This document shows positions 48,933-57,301 of a DNA stretch of 64,000 bases, one piece after another. Below the pieces are notes generated by a model, which had not been told where the DNA came from, ran no database searches, and saw nothing but the letters and a program-made list of their open reading frames with translations. The stretch covers positions 3,314,267 to 3,378,266 of the forward strand of contig NZ_CP030287.1 of NCBI RefSeq assembly GCF_003287935.1, read 5' to 3'. The position numbers and the translations under genes were made by a program. Source of the stretch: Streptomyces sp. ICC1 (GTDB lineage Bacteria; Actinomycetota; Actinomycetes; Streptomycetales; Streptomycetaceae). Position 1 is the stretch's first letter; the number at the start of each line of letters is the position of its first letter.

Positions 48933-49838
48933 ATGGATCCCGAACTCGAAGCGTTCATCCCGTTCCTCCCGCAACTCGACATGGACGACCCGGTCACCAC
49001 GCGCGAGGCCTTCGCCGAGATCGCGGCCGCGGCGCCGGCGCCGGACACCTCGACGATGGAGGTCGAGGACCGCACGGTGTCCGCGGACCCGGATGTCGCC
49101 GTGCGCGTCTACCGCCCGCACCGGCCGCACCAGCCGCACCGGCCGCAAGGCGCCGTCGTCTGGCTGCACGGCGGCGGAGGCGTCTTCGGCGATCTGGACA
49201 CCGAGCATCCCTGGGCCGCCGGGGTCGCGGAGCTCTCCGGGGCGGTGGTGGTCTCCGTGGGCTACCGCCTGGCGCCCGAGCACCCCTTCCCGGCCGCGCT
49301 CGACGACGCGTACGCCGTACTGGCCTGGACGGCCGAGCGCGGCGTCGACCCGGCCCGGATCGCGGTCGGGGGGCACAGCGCCGGCGCGAACATCGCGGCC
49401 TCGCTGGCGCTGCTGGCCCGCGACCGGCAGGGGCCGGCGATCCGCTTCCAGCTGCTCAACCAGCCGGGACTGGACGACCGGCAGGAGACGTGGTCTGCGC
49501 GGAACTTCACCGCGACGCCCTGGATGAACCGGGACAGGATCGCCGCGGGGTGGCGGCACTACCTCGGCTCACGGCCCGCCACACCGTACGCCGCCCCCGC
49601 GCGCGCCACCGATCTGGCCGGCCTGCCCCCGGCCCACATCGCCACCGCGGAGTTCTGTCCGAACCGCGACGAGGGCATCGAGTACGCGCTACGCCTGCTG
49701 CGGGCGGGAGTGCCGGTCGAACTCCACCAGTGGCCCGGCACCTTCCACGGCTCGCAGGCGATCCTGTCGGCCGACGTGTCGCAGCGCCAGATCGCCGAAC
49801 TCGGGGCAACCTTGCGCCGGGCCCTGAACGGCGGATGA
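48933..49838 (+). CDS. HSL-family alpha/beta hydrolase (esterase)
   Basis: 301 residues. The oxyanion motif HGGGGVFG, the nucleophile elbow GHSAGA, and the late Asp and His (PNRDEG and FHGSQ) form the complete hormone-sensitive-lipase-type catalytic set. A short HPHRPHQPHRP-like repeat precedes the oxyanion motif. Such enzymes hydrolyse short acyl esters. ATG 48933 has GGAGG nine bases upstream; ATG 48924 overlaps it. The gene is divergent from the PucR-type regulator, which suggests substrate-dependent control. Confidence 0.86.
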   Translation: MDPELEAFIPFLPQLDMDDPVTTREAFAEIAAAAPAPDTSTMEVEDRTVSADPDVAVRVYRPHRPHQPHRPQGAVVWLHGGGGVFGDLDTEHPWAAGVAELSGAVVVSVGYRLAPEHPFPAALDDAYAVLAWTAERGVDPARIAVGGHSAGANIAASLALLARDRQGPAIRFQLLNQPGLDDRQETWSARNFTATPWMNRDRIAAGWRHYLGSRPATPYAAPARATDLAGLPPAHIATAEFCPNRDEGIEYALRLLRAGVPVELHQWPGTFHGSQAILSADVSQRQIAELGATLRRALNGG

Positions 49839-49929
49839 CCGCCGCATGCGGCGGACGCATGCGGCGGGGGCCGGCGGGTAGGCGCGGCGTGACGGGACGG
49901 GACGAATCCAGGGAATCCAGGGAGGCGGC

Positions 49930-50418
49930 ATGCCGGGCGGCACCGGGAAGGGCCGGGACGAGAGCGCGGAGGAACGGGCGGACCGGCAGTGGCAGGAGCT
50001 CATCCAGGAGATACGGGTCGCCCAGACGGGGGTCCAGATCCTCTTCGGTTTCCTGCTCACGGTGGCCTTCACCCCCGCCTTCGAAGGGCTCGGGCAGACC
50101 GAGAAGACGGTCTACATCGTGACCGTGGTGCTCGGGTCGCTGGCGACGGGCGCGCTGATCGGGCCCGTGGCCTTCCACCGCATCGTCTCGGGACGCCGGA
50201 TCAAACCCGAGGCGGTCACGTGGGCCGCGCGGCTGACCGGCGCGGGCCTCGTCCTGCTGCTGGCCACCTGCACCTCCGCCCTCTTCCTCGTCCTGCGCGT
50301 CGCGACGCGCAACGCCCTCGTGCCCTGGCTCGTGGGCGGAGTGCTGGCCTGGTACCTGCTGTGCTGGTTCGTCCTGCCCGTGTGGGCCCGGATCCGGTAC
50401 ACGTCCGAGGAGGAATGA
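49930..50418 (+). CDS. DUF6328-type small membrane protein
   Basis: 162 residues. After an acidic N-terminus (RDESAEERADRQWQELIQEI) there are four membrane segments (QILFGFLLTVAFTPAF, TVYIVTVVLGSLATGALI, AGLVLLLATCTSALFLVL, WLVGGVLAWYLLCWFVLP). The pattern is that of streptomycete DUF6328 proteins, sometimes annotated as sodium/proton antiporter related. The function is unknown. It stands 91 bp downstream of the esterase and may be independent of it. Confidence 0.8.
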   Translation: MPGGTGKGRDESAEERADRQWQELIQEIRVAQTGVQILFGFLLTVAFTPAFEGLGQTEKTVYIVTVVLGSLATGALIGPVAFHRIVSGRRIKPEAVTWAARLTGAGLVLLLATCTSALFLVLRVATRNALVPWLVGGVLAWYLLCWFVLPVWARIRYTSEEE

Positions 50419-50470
50419 CCGGCGGGGCCGGGCGCCGCCGCTGCGGGCGCGGCCGCTGCGGGAAGCGGGC

Positions 50471-52015
50471 TCAGCCGCGGTGGATCCGGTCGATGCCGTA
50501 CCACTTCGACACGCAGGCGGCGACCCAGTCCCGCTCGTAGTTCCCCGTGAAGAAGGGCTCGGCGAGGCTGCCGATGTACAGGGGCTCGTAGGCCGCGTCC
50601 TTCGCACCCCGCGCGGCCTCGGCCCGGATGCGCGCGTCCTGGGCGTCCCAGGCCACGGACCGGGTGACCGCGGCGGTCGTGAGCCGCTGGACGTCCGGGA
50701 CCAGCACGGCCACCGAGGCCAGCGCCAGGCAGCCCGCCGCCACGGCGCAGGCCGCCAGGGCCGCGCCCGCCCTGCGCAGGCCCGAGAGCCATCGCCCGCC
50801 CCACGCCCCGAGCAGGGCTCCGTAGCCGCACAGAGCCAGCTCCATCGGTACGAGGTAGCTCGTCCAGGTACGGGCGTACGTCCACCCGGTCGCGCCGTAT
50901 CCGCTGCGCAGGCCCACCACCACCGCGAGCGACCCCAGCACCACCACGGGCACGGGGAGCAGCAGCAGGGCGGCCAGCACCTTGCGCGGGACGGCCCGCC
51001 GGGGCTCGAGCCGTCCGGGCGCGGCCCCGAGGCGCCCGCTCGCCAGCCCCAGCAGGACCCCGACGGCGACGGCTCCGAGGTAGGCCCACTGGCCGGTGAC
51101 GGAGTCCCACATGTGCAGCCAGTCCCTGACGGTGCCCTTGAGTTCGTGCGCGGAGAGCAGCGACTCCTTGGCCGGCTGCTGCGCGCGGCGCCACCGGGCG
51201 CCGGGGGAGGAGTACAGCACGACCAGACCGCAGACGAGTCCGGAGCACCAGGCCAGGCACCAGGTGAACGGATGCCAGTTCCGCGCCAGGCCCAGCCGGG
51301 GCAGGCAGAGGAGTCCGACCATGCCGGCGAGCAGTCCGCTGACGAGCGAGAACGGCTCGCTGAGGGTGCCGAGCACGAAACCGATGAGGAACGCCGAGAC
51401 GAAGCCGGCCACGCGGACGGCGGTACGGGGATGCCCGGCGGTCCGGAAGGCCAGCAGGAGCGACCACACTCCGATGACGCTCGGAATCGTGTGGGAGATG
51501 GTGGCGGGGGCCCACAGCAGTACCTGGTAGCTGCGGGTGCCCGCGAAGTAGACCAGCACTTGGACGACCAGGGCGCAGGCGATCAGGACCAGGAGCCGGG
51601 GTCTGCCCCCGAGGGACCGGACGAAGTCACGCCCCAGCAGGACCAGTCCGACGGTGAAGGTGACGGCGATGACCGTCGGCAGGATCTTGGTCCCGGCCAG
51701 TCCGTCGCCGTAGACGACACCGCTCAGGAAGGCGTTGGCGAGCCTGCCGTTCTGCGTCATGTAGAAGTCGGAGGTGATGCCGAAGACTCCCATGTCGCGG
51801 GATTTCCACGCGGCGCACCAGTCGTCGGACGTGGGCCGCACGTAGAGGCCGAGGAAGCAGCCGACGGCGACCAGGGCGCCGGCCGCGGCCACGAGCACCG
51901 CCCCCGTCGCCGGGAGGAGCCCGCGCAGGAGGGGGCGGCGGCCGGCGGCCCGGTCCGCCGTGGAGGAAGGGGGCCGGACCTCGTCGCTCTCGCCCGCGCC
52001 CGAAGCAGTGCTCAT
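50471..52015 (-). CDS. large GT-C-like membrane protein (DUF6056 type)
   Basis: 514 residues, about 11 helices. The first loop contains RPTSDDWCAAWKSRD, an acidic DDW motif as in GT-C glycosyltransferases, followed by helices and two extracytoplasmic stretches. It is probably a membrane glycosyltransferase or related polyprenol-phosphate-sugar enzyme; no donor can be named. ATG 52015 follows the low-GC purine segment AAGGGCTGGTAG. It is transcribed away from the GH15-like gene, so they may share a promoter. Confidence 0.75.
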   Translation of the reverse strand: MSTASGAGESDEVRPPSSTADRAAGRRPLLRGLLPATGAVLVAAAGALVAVGCFLGLYVRPTSDDWCAAWKSRDMGVFGITSDFYMTQNGRLANAFLSGVVYGDGLAGTKILPTVIAVTFTVGLVLLGRDFVRSLGGRPRLLVLIACALVVQVLVYFAGTRSYQVLLWAPATISHTIPSVIGVWSLLLAFRTAGHPRTAVRVAGFVSAFLIGFVLGTLSEPFSLVSGLLAGMVGLLCLPRLGLARNWHPFTWCLAWCSGLVCGLVVLYSSPGARWRRAQQPAKESLLSAHELKGTVRDWLHMWDSVTGQWAYLGAVAVGVLLGLASGRLGAAPGRLEPRRAVPRKVLAALLLLPVPVVVLGSLAVVVGLRSGYGATGWTYARTWTSYLVPMELALCGYGALLGAWGGRWLSGLRRAGAALAACAVAAGCLALASVAVLVPDVQRLTTAAVTRSVAWDAQDARIRAEAARGAKDAAYEPLYIGSLAEPFFTGNYERDWVAACVSKWYGIDRIHRG

Positions 52016-52290
52016 CTACCAGCCCTTCGCAGCGGGGCCCGGTCGGAGGGGCGGCCGAAGCGCCCGCCGACTGCGGTGACCGCACGGCCCGCGAACACCC
52101 ATGATGGGCACGGCCCCGAGCCCCCGGCATCCCGGGTGCGCCAGTCCGGGTACGGCCTGACGGCCGCTCGGAGCTCCCGGGGGGCACCCGGCTCACCCGG
52201 GCGGCCGGTTGCCGTGGCGGCCTCCGCGGGGCTCTCCCAGGATGGGGACTCCGGGCCCGCGGGTACGCGGGCCGCGTGGAGGGAGTGGCG

Positions 52291-53877
52291 ATGCCCGGAG
52301 TCCGGCTCGGCCGTTGGGCGGCCGCCGCGGCGGCCTTGGCGAGCGTCGCCGTTCCCGTGTGCACCTCGGGCCACCACCCCGGACGCTCCGTGGACCACCG
52401 CGCCGAAGGCCCCGCGGACCGGTACCCCGATCTGCACCCCGACCGGTACCAGGTCCAGCACCCCGACCAGCACGCCGGGCGCCACACCGGGGCGGCGCTC
52501 CCGGAGCGAGCCGTCCCGCCCGTCCTCCTGCCGGCCGGCCACCGCAGCCGGGACGAGGCCCGGATCGGCAACGCCTCCCGGCCGGCGCGCACCGAGCTGA
52601 CCGTCGGCCTGCTGTCCAACGCGACCGCCACCGAAGGCGTTTCGCGATCGCTCGCCCAGGGCGCGCGGTACGTCGAGGGGAGCAACGTCCTGCGGCTGGC
52701 CTCCGGCCGGTGGACGTACCTTCCCGACGCCGGGACCGTGTCGGACACGGTCGACGCCGGCCATCCGCCGGCCCTGCGCCAGATCGAGCGCAGCCGCGCC
52801 TGGCTGGCCGCCGGCGGCGTACCGGGCGCTTCGCCGGCGCACCGGGCAGCGGCCGAGCGCGCCCTGCTCTCCCTGCGCGCCCTGCTCCGGCCCAACGGAG
52901 CCATGGCGGCGGGAGCGAGCCACGGCTGGCAGTACTCCTGGCCGCGCGACTCCAGCTTCGCCTGCGCCGCCTTCGCCCTCACCGGCCACGACGCCGAGGC
53001 CCACCGGATCCTGCGGCACAGCGCCGCGACCCAGCGCGCGGACGGCACCTGGGAGGCGCGGACGGAACTCGACGGATCCGGCCCGCCCGACGGCAGGCGC
53101 TGGCAGCTCGACGCCAACGGCTGGGTCCCCTGGGCCACCTGGCAGTGGTACCAGAGCGCCCCCCGGGCCACCCGCGGCGGCAGGCTGGCCGCCCTCTACC
53201 CGATGATCCGCAAGGCGGCCGACCACGCGGCGGACTCCCTGCGCCCGGACGGGCTGCCCCCGGCGTCCCCCGACTACTGGGAGCTGATGACGGCCACCGC
53301 CAACATCGGCACGGCCGCGCCGCTGCTCGCCGGGCTCAACGCCCCCGCCGACCTGGCCCGCGAGGCGGGCCGGCCGGCCGACGCCGAGCGCTGGGCGCGG
53401 GCCGCGGGCCGGCTCTCCGCCGGCATCTCCGCGCGGTTCCTTCCCCTGGGCTACCAGCGCACCGCGGACGGCCGCCACGGTCGGGACAGCGCGGTGGCGT
53501 TCATGGCGCCCCCCTTCAACGAGGCCCCCGCCGGTCTGGCCCGGGCGCTGGACTCCACGTACGGGGAGTTGCTCCTGCCCAACGGAGGGCTGACGCCCGG
53601 AAACGACCCGGGGGCGCCGTGGGGCGGCAACGCCTGGACGCCGAGTACGGCGTTCTTCGCGCTCGCGTGGGCCGCCACGGGCCGGCCGGCGAAGGCCGGA
53701 CCGGTCCTGGACTGGGTCCTCTCCAAGCGGAACTCGCTCGGCGAGCTCCCGGAGAAGGTGGACAAGAGGGGCAGGCCCTCCTCGGTCGCCCCCCTCGCGT
53801 GGACGGCCTCGATCGCCGTCCTGACCCTCGTGGCGCTCGACGGCACGGTGCTCCCCACTCCGCCGCTACGGGGGTAG
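52291..53877 (+). CDS. secreted GH15-like glucoamylase/trehalase-type hydrolase
   Basis: 528 residues. A signal peptide (about 1-30) is followed by a His/Asp/Tyr-rich segment (PDLHPDRYQVQHPDQH) and then an (alpha/alpha)6 catalytic domain. Substrate-site sequences YSWPRDSSFACAAF, GTWEARTELDGSG, WELMTATANIG and APFNEAPAGLARA are typical of family GH15, where the acids lie in helix turns. It should hydrolyse alpha-glucans or related glycosides outside the cell. ATG 52291 has GGAGGGAG eight bases upstream. Confidence 0.83.
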   Translation: MPGVRLGRWAAAAAALASVAVPVCTSGHHPGRSVDHRAEGPADRYPDLHPDRYQVQHPDQHAGRHTGAALPERAVPPVLLPAGHRSRDEARIGNASRPARTELTVGLLSNATATEGVSRSLAQGARYVEGSNVLRLASGRWTYLPDAGTVSDTVDAGHPPALRQIERSRAWLAAGGVPGASPAHRAAAERALLSLRALLRPNGAMAAGASHGWQYSWPRDSSFACAAFALTGHDAEAHRILRHSAATQRADGTWEARTELDGSGPPDGRRWQLDANGWVPWATWQWYQSAPRATRGGRLAALYPMIRKAADHAADSLRPDGLPPASPDYWELMTATANIGTAAPLLAGLNAPADLAREAGRPADAERWARAAGRLSAGISARFLPLGYQRTADGRHGRDSAVAFMAPPFNEAPAGLARALDSTYGELLLPNGGLTPGNDPGAPWGGNAWTPSTAFFALAWAATGRPAKAGPVLDWVLSKRNSLGELPEKVDKRGRPSSVAPLAWTASIAVLTLVALDGTVLPTPPLRG

Positions 53878-53880
53878 CAG

Positions 53881-53911
53881 GGCTCCCCGCCCGGCGCCAC
53901 GGGGCGGAGCC
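53881..53911. terminator. hairpin between convergent genes
   Basis: GGCTCC (53881-53886) pairs with GGAGCC (53906-53911); further CCGCCC/GGGGC bases extend the stem with small bulges. It sits in the 37-bp gap between the GH15-like gene and the lipoprotein gene on the other strand. A bidirectional terminator is likely. Confidence 0.6.
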
Positions 53912-53914
53912 GCC

Positions 53915-54436
53915 TCAGAGGGGCGCCGTCCCGTCGCCCGCCGGGGGCGCCGCGCGTACGTTGTCCAGCGCGGCCAGCAGATGGCGGTAGGCGAGCCTCT
54001 CGGCCGCCACCGCCCGCGCGAGGGCGCGGTCGTACGGATCGCGGCGCGACCGGGCCCGTACCTCGGCGACGAGGCGGAGCTCCCTCGCCCGGTCCACCTC
54101 GTTCCTGGCCTCGACGTACGCGTCGTCGAGGAGGCGGTGGTCCAGGACCTCGGCGAAGGCGGGCTCCACCAGCACGTCGATCCGGTCGAGGTCGTCGGCG
54201 CAGTCCGCGGGGGCCTTCCCGCCGCAGCCTTCCTCGAGCGCCCGGGACAGCGCTCCCAGGGTCACGCCGAGCTTCGGGTACCCCCAGGCCGGTGCGGCGT
54301 CGTTCCTGCACCCGGTGGCGAGGAGCAGCAGCACGGCGACGGAGGCCACGGCGCGGACCGTTCCCGGCGCCGGGCGCCCCCGCACGGCGGGGCCGGGGGG
54401 CGCGGGAGCCCCGCACACCGTGGAGCAAGGGGTCAT
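53915..54436 (-). CDS. small lipoprotein
   Basis: 173 residues. The signal peptide VASVAVLLLLATGC ends in a lipobox Cys near residue 42. The mature part is charged and helical (LDRIDVLVEPAFAEVLDHRLL, ARNEVDRARELRLVAEVRARS) without known motifs; two further cysteines (GCGGKAPADCAD) may form a disulfide. ATG 54436 is chosen because upstream in-frame sequence is low-complexity repeat. Function unknown. It is the last gene before the repeat-rich gap that precedes the biosynthetic cluster. Confidence 0.7.
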   Translation of the reverse strand: MTPCSTVCGAPAPPGPAVRGRPAPGTVRAVASVAVLLLLATGCRNDAAPAWGYPKLGVTLGALSRALEEGCGGKAPADCADDLDRIDVLVEPAFAEVLDHRLLDDAYVEARNEVDRARELRLVAEVRARSRRDPYDRALARAVAAERLAYRHLLAALDNVRAAPPAGDGTAPL

Positions 54437-54881
54437 GGGGAGCCCCGATCGCCGGCGGTCAGATGGGGTCGGGTGGAGCGGGTGGGTCAGGTGGAGCGGG
54501 TGGAGCGGGTGCTCTTCTGATGGGCAGGGTTCCGACCGCCAGGGTTCTGCCGGCCAGGGTTCTGACGGCCAGGGTTCTGACGGGCAGGGTTGCGGCGGGC
54601 GCGGCCCCGCGAGTCTCGCCGCCCCCCTCGCCCTCCCCGACGGACGCCTCCCCGCCGGACGCCACGCCCACTCCGGCCGGGCCCAAGCCGCCTCTCCGGC
54701 GGGCCCCCTCCACGCCGCCCCCCCCCCCCAGGCCCTCGCCCCCTGCCGTCCGCGCCCCGCCGCCCCCCTCGCCGCCTCCCCCCCCCCCTCCGCCTCCGCT
54801 CCCCGCCCGCACATGGCTCCGCACATGGCTCCGCCCGCACCGGAACGGTGCGGGCGGGGGGTCCTGCTGGATCACGTCCGG
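54437..54881. other. low-complexity gap with repeats and poly-C tracts
   Basis: No gene is supported. Apart from short GTGGAGCGG repeats (54473-54509), five 15-bp copies of CAGGGTTCTGACGGC lie at 54525-54599 with one to four mismatches. Runs of 12 and 11 C occur near 54718-54729 and 54778-54788. The sequence opens long but uninformative frames on both strands, which reflects its composition. It may mark an assembly-difficult or recombination-prone boundary before the cluster. Confidence 0.6.
54525..54599. repeat. five 15-bp tandem repeats
   Basis: CAGGGTTCCGACCGC, CAGGGTTCTGCCGGC, CAGGGTTCTGACGGC, CAGGGTTCTGACGGG and CAGGGTTGCGGCGGG follow one another without gaps. All share CAGGGTT. They lie just upstream of the lipoprotein start on the minus strand. 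Confidence 0.75.
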
Positions 54882-55889
54882 CTACGACAGCCGTGCGGGC
54901 GGGCCCTGTTCGGCCGCGAGCGGCACCCGGGAGCCGTCGGCGCGCACCAGCTCCACACCCGCTCCGGTACCGGGCAGCACCACGCCCACGTCGGCCGCCT
55001 CCCGGCCCAGCGGATGCCCGCGCAGCGCCTCGAGCACCTCCTCGGCACGGTCCGCGGCCACCACCAGGCACAGGCAGCTCGCGCTGGAGGCGTGCCAGGG
55101 GGCGACCCCCAGCGCGTCCAGCGCGATGCGCACCTCGTGGCGGACCGGCAGCGCGAGCTCCTCGACGCGCAGGTCGAAGGCCGTCCCGTGCGCCATCGCG
55201 CGCAGCACCGGGGCCAGGCCCTCGCCCGCCACCGGGCGCACCGCCCGCACCGCGTCCGGCGGCACGCGGCCGCGGACCCGGGCGAGCAGCGAGGCCAGCG
55301 GGGCGCAGGCGCCGCTGATGATGCTCTCGTACCCGAGCAGCTCGCGCACCGACAGCAGGTGGGCGCCGTAGCCGCCCAGCGGGGCGCTCAGCAGGATCCG
55401 GTCCCCGGCTCGCGCCGCGCTCCGCGGCGGCGTGCCCTGCGGGAAGACCCCGATGCCCGTGGTCTGGAGGTACAGCTGGTCCGCCTCGCCCGCCCGCACC
55501 GCGCGGACGTCCACGGCGGAGACCACCACGCCGGCCTCGCGCGCGCAGTCCCGTACGGAGGCGGCCACCCTGGCCAGCCGGGCCAGCGGCAGGCCGGCCT
55601 CGGCGATGACGGACAGGGTCAGCGCCACCGGTTCGGCGCCCGCGGCCGCGATCTCGTTGACGGTGCCGCAGACGGCGACCTGCCCGATGTCCCCGTCCCC
55701 GTAGAAGGGCGGGTCCACCACGAAGGCTCCGGTGTGCAGCATCGGGGAGCCCGCGCCGAGCGGCGGGCAGGGGGCCAGTACGTCCCCCAGCACCTTCTCG
55801 ACCACCGACCGCAGGCTCTCCCCGCCCGGGACGGCGTCGCGGTCGTCACCGAGCCCGACGTGCCCCGCCGGGGCGGGTGCGCTCGTCAT
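54882..55889 (-). CDS. AIR-synthase/HypE-like protein
   Basis: 335 residues with the PurM/HypE fold: SLRSVVEKVLGDVLAP, the phosphate-loop region DPPFYGDGDIGQVAVCGTVNE, GDRILLSAPLGGYGAHLLS and a late DLRVEELALPV and PGTGAGVEL. HypE converts a thiocarbamate on its own C-terminal Cys into cyanide; that terminal Cys (PRIC) is missing here, so this is a different ATP-grasping member. The ATG at 55889 overlaps the stop of the AfsA-like gene by four bases, a strong sign that the two act together. Confidence 0.78.
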   Translation of the reverse strand: MTSAPAPAGHVGLGDDRDAVPGGESLRSVVEKVLGDVLAPCPPLGAGSPMLHTGAFVVDPPFYGDGDIGQVAVCGTVNEIAAAGAEPVALTLSVIAEAGLPLARLARVAASVRDCAREAGVVVSAVDVRAVRAGEADQLYLQTTGIGVFPQGTPPRSAARAGDRILLSAPLGGYGAHLLSVRELLGYESIISGACAPLASLLARVRGRVPPDAVRAVRPVAGEGLAPVLRAMAHGTAFDLRVEELALPVRHEVRIALDALGVAPWHASSASCLCLVVAADRAEEVLEALRGHPLGREAADVGVVLPGTGAGVELVRADGSRVPLAAEQGPPARLS

Positions 55890-56866
55890 CACGCGGCCCG
55901 GGCCGCGGTGATCTCGGCCTCCGCGGTGACCTTGCCGAGCTGGGAGACCGTCAGCCGGATCGGCGCGGACGCCCGCCCGGCCGCGTCCGGGCGCACCGGG
56001 CCGGCCACCGCGGTGCAGCTCAGCGGCAGGTCCAGCTCCGCGAACCCGCGGAAGCGCACGGCCAGCGCGGTCAGCGCGGTGAGCTCCGGGCGGAAACCGT
56101 GGCTCCGGCCGGCGGCCAGCACCGCGGACTGCCGCAGCGCCTCCACCAGGAGCAGGCCCGGGACCGAGTCGGCGCCGTCCAGGAAGAACACCGGGTGCCC
56201 GGGGTCGATCACGAGCGCGGTGGTGGACGACTCCCCGCGGGTCACGGGCGCGCGGACCACCACGTCGGCGGGGTCGGTGCGGCCGACCGAGCCCGGCTCG
56301 GCGAGCGGTCGGGGCGGACCGTACGGGCGCGGAGCGTCCGCGGACACGGCGGCCAGCCGGCTGGTGGCACGGTGGTCGCGGGCCACCGCCGGGGGCAGGA
56401 AGAGGACTTCGGCCGAGCCCGTGCAGCCCGGCTCACCGTCGATGCGCAGGGCGGCGGCCAGCCGCAGCCCGCGCGGCGCCCCGCCCGGAGTGGTCGTGGT
56501 GGGCGTGGCGCGGACGTCCACCGCCAGGTGCGCGCCCGGTCCGCGGCGGCGCCAGACGGCGGGATCGGCCACGGCCCAGTCGAGCCCGACGAACAGGCAG
56601 GCGCGCTCGGCGGGCACCCGGAAGTAGCGGTACCCGAGGGACAGGCCCAGCTGCCGGAAGATCTCCACGAACAGCTGGGTGTCGTGGCCCCCGGCGCCGT
56701 CGCGGAACAGGGAGGGCGCGTCCGGCAGTTCGCCGGACAGCGCGAAACGCTCCCCGTCCGGCTCCGGCGCGCCGCGGCCGGGCAGCCACGGCTCCTTCGG
56801 CAGGTGGACGAGCCGGCGGGTGACCGCTGTCAGGTCGAGCCTTTCGAGTGTCGCGGTTCGAGACAT
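55889..56866 (-). CDS. AfsA-like gamma-butyrolactone biosynthesis protein
   Basis: 325 residues with two hot-dog-like halves. The first reads VHLPKEPWLPGRGAPEPDG and HDTQLFVEIFRQLGLSLGYR, the second HPVFFLDGADSVPGLLLVEALRQ and SAVLAAGRSHGFRP, both as in AfsA. In AfsA these domains condense a beta-ketoacyl-ACP with dihydroxyacetone phosphate. The usual DHVPGM segment of the second half is DSVPGL, so activity is not assured. ATG 56866 has AAGGAGTGAGG. It is coupled to the AIR-synthase-like gene and divergent from the IspE fusion. Confidence 0.78.
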   Translation of the reverse strand: MSRTATLERLDLTAVTRRLVHLPKEPWLPGRGAPEPDGERFALSGELPDAPSLFRDGAGGHDTQLFVEIFRQLGLSLGYRYFRVPAERACLFVGLDWAVADPAVWRRRGPGAHLAVDVRATPTTTTPGGAPRGLRLAAALRIDGEPGCTGSAEVLFLPPAVARDHRATSRLAAVSADAPRPYGPPRPLAEPGSVGRTDPADVVVRAPVTRGESSTTALVIDPGHPVFFLDGADSVPGLLLVEALRQSAVLAAGRSHGFRPELTALTALAVRFRGFAELDLPLSCTAVAGPVRPDAAGRASAPIRLTVSQLGKVTAEAEITAARAA

Positions 56867-57301
56867 CCTCACTCCTTGCTCGGGTGCGTCGCCGCTCCGT
56901 GCGGAGAGCTTCGGTCCGGCCCCGGCCGCGGGGTGTCCGGGCGTGCCCGTCCAGCTTCTCCGGGCGCCCCGCGCCGTTCCAGCGCACGGCGATGGCACGA
57001 AGTTGCACGGCAGGTACTGCTGTCGCCGCCCGCGCCCTCCCCGGGGTGTTCCGGTTACCCCTCCGGCAGGCCGCGCAGGCGGTCCTGGAGGGCGTACGGG
57101 CAGGTCACGCCGGGTGCCGAGATGGCTTTAGCCGGGCGCATGGACGCCGCCGCAGACTCTCGGCACCAGGGCAGCGGCGGGACGGATTCCGCCTCCGCGC
57201 CGCCCATCGGACGCCGTCCTTCCGGTCGGCGACGGTCTGCCGGAACACCCTTCGACACAGGAAGCAGCCACGTTGATGATCGAGATCTGGGACGCCGCAC
57301 G
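56867..57301. promoter_or_regulatory. divergent promoter region with a 9-codon leader frame
   Basis: The 435 bp between the AfsA-like gene and the IspE fusion hold no full gene. A short frame MIEIWDAAR (57276-57305) starts at an ATG with AGGAAGC upstream and ends with TGA inside the GTGA start of the IspE fusion, so it could couple translation. I did not find a convincing gamma-butyrolactone-receptor site by eye. Confidence 0.4.

Noticed and set aside
54882..55889. HypE hydrogenase maturation protein
   Set aside because: The C-terminal Cys required for HypE chemistry is absent and no other hydrogenase genes are present.
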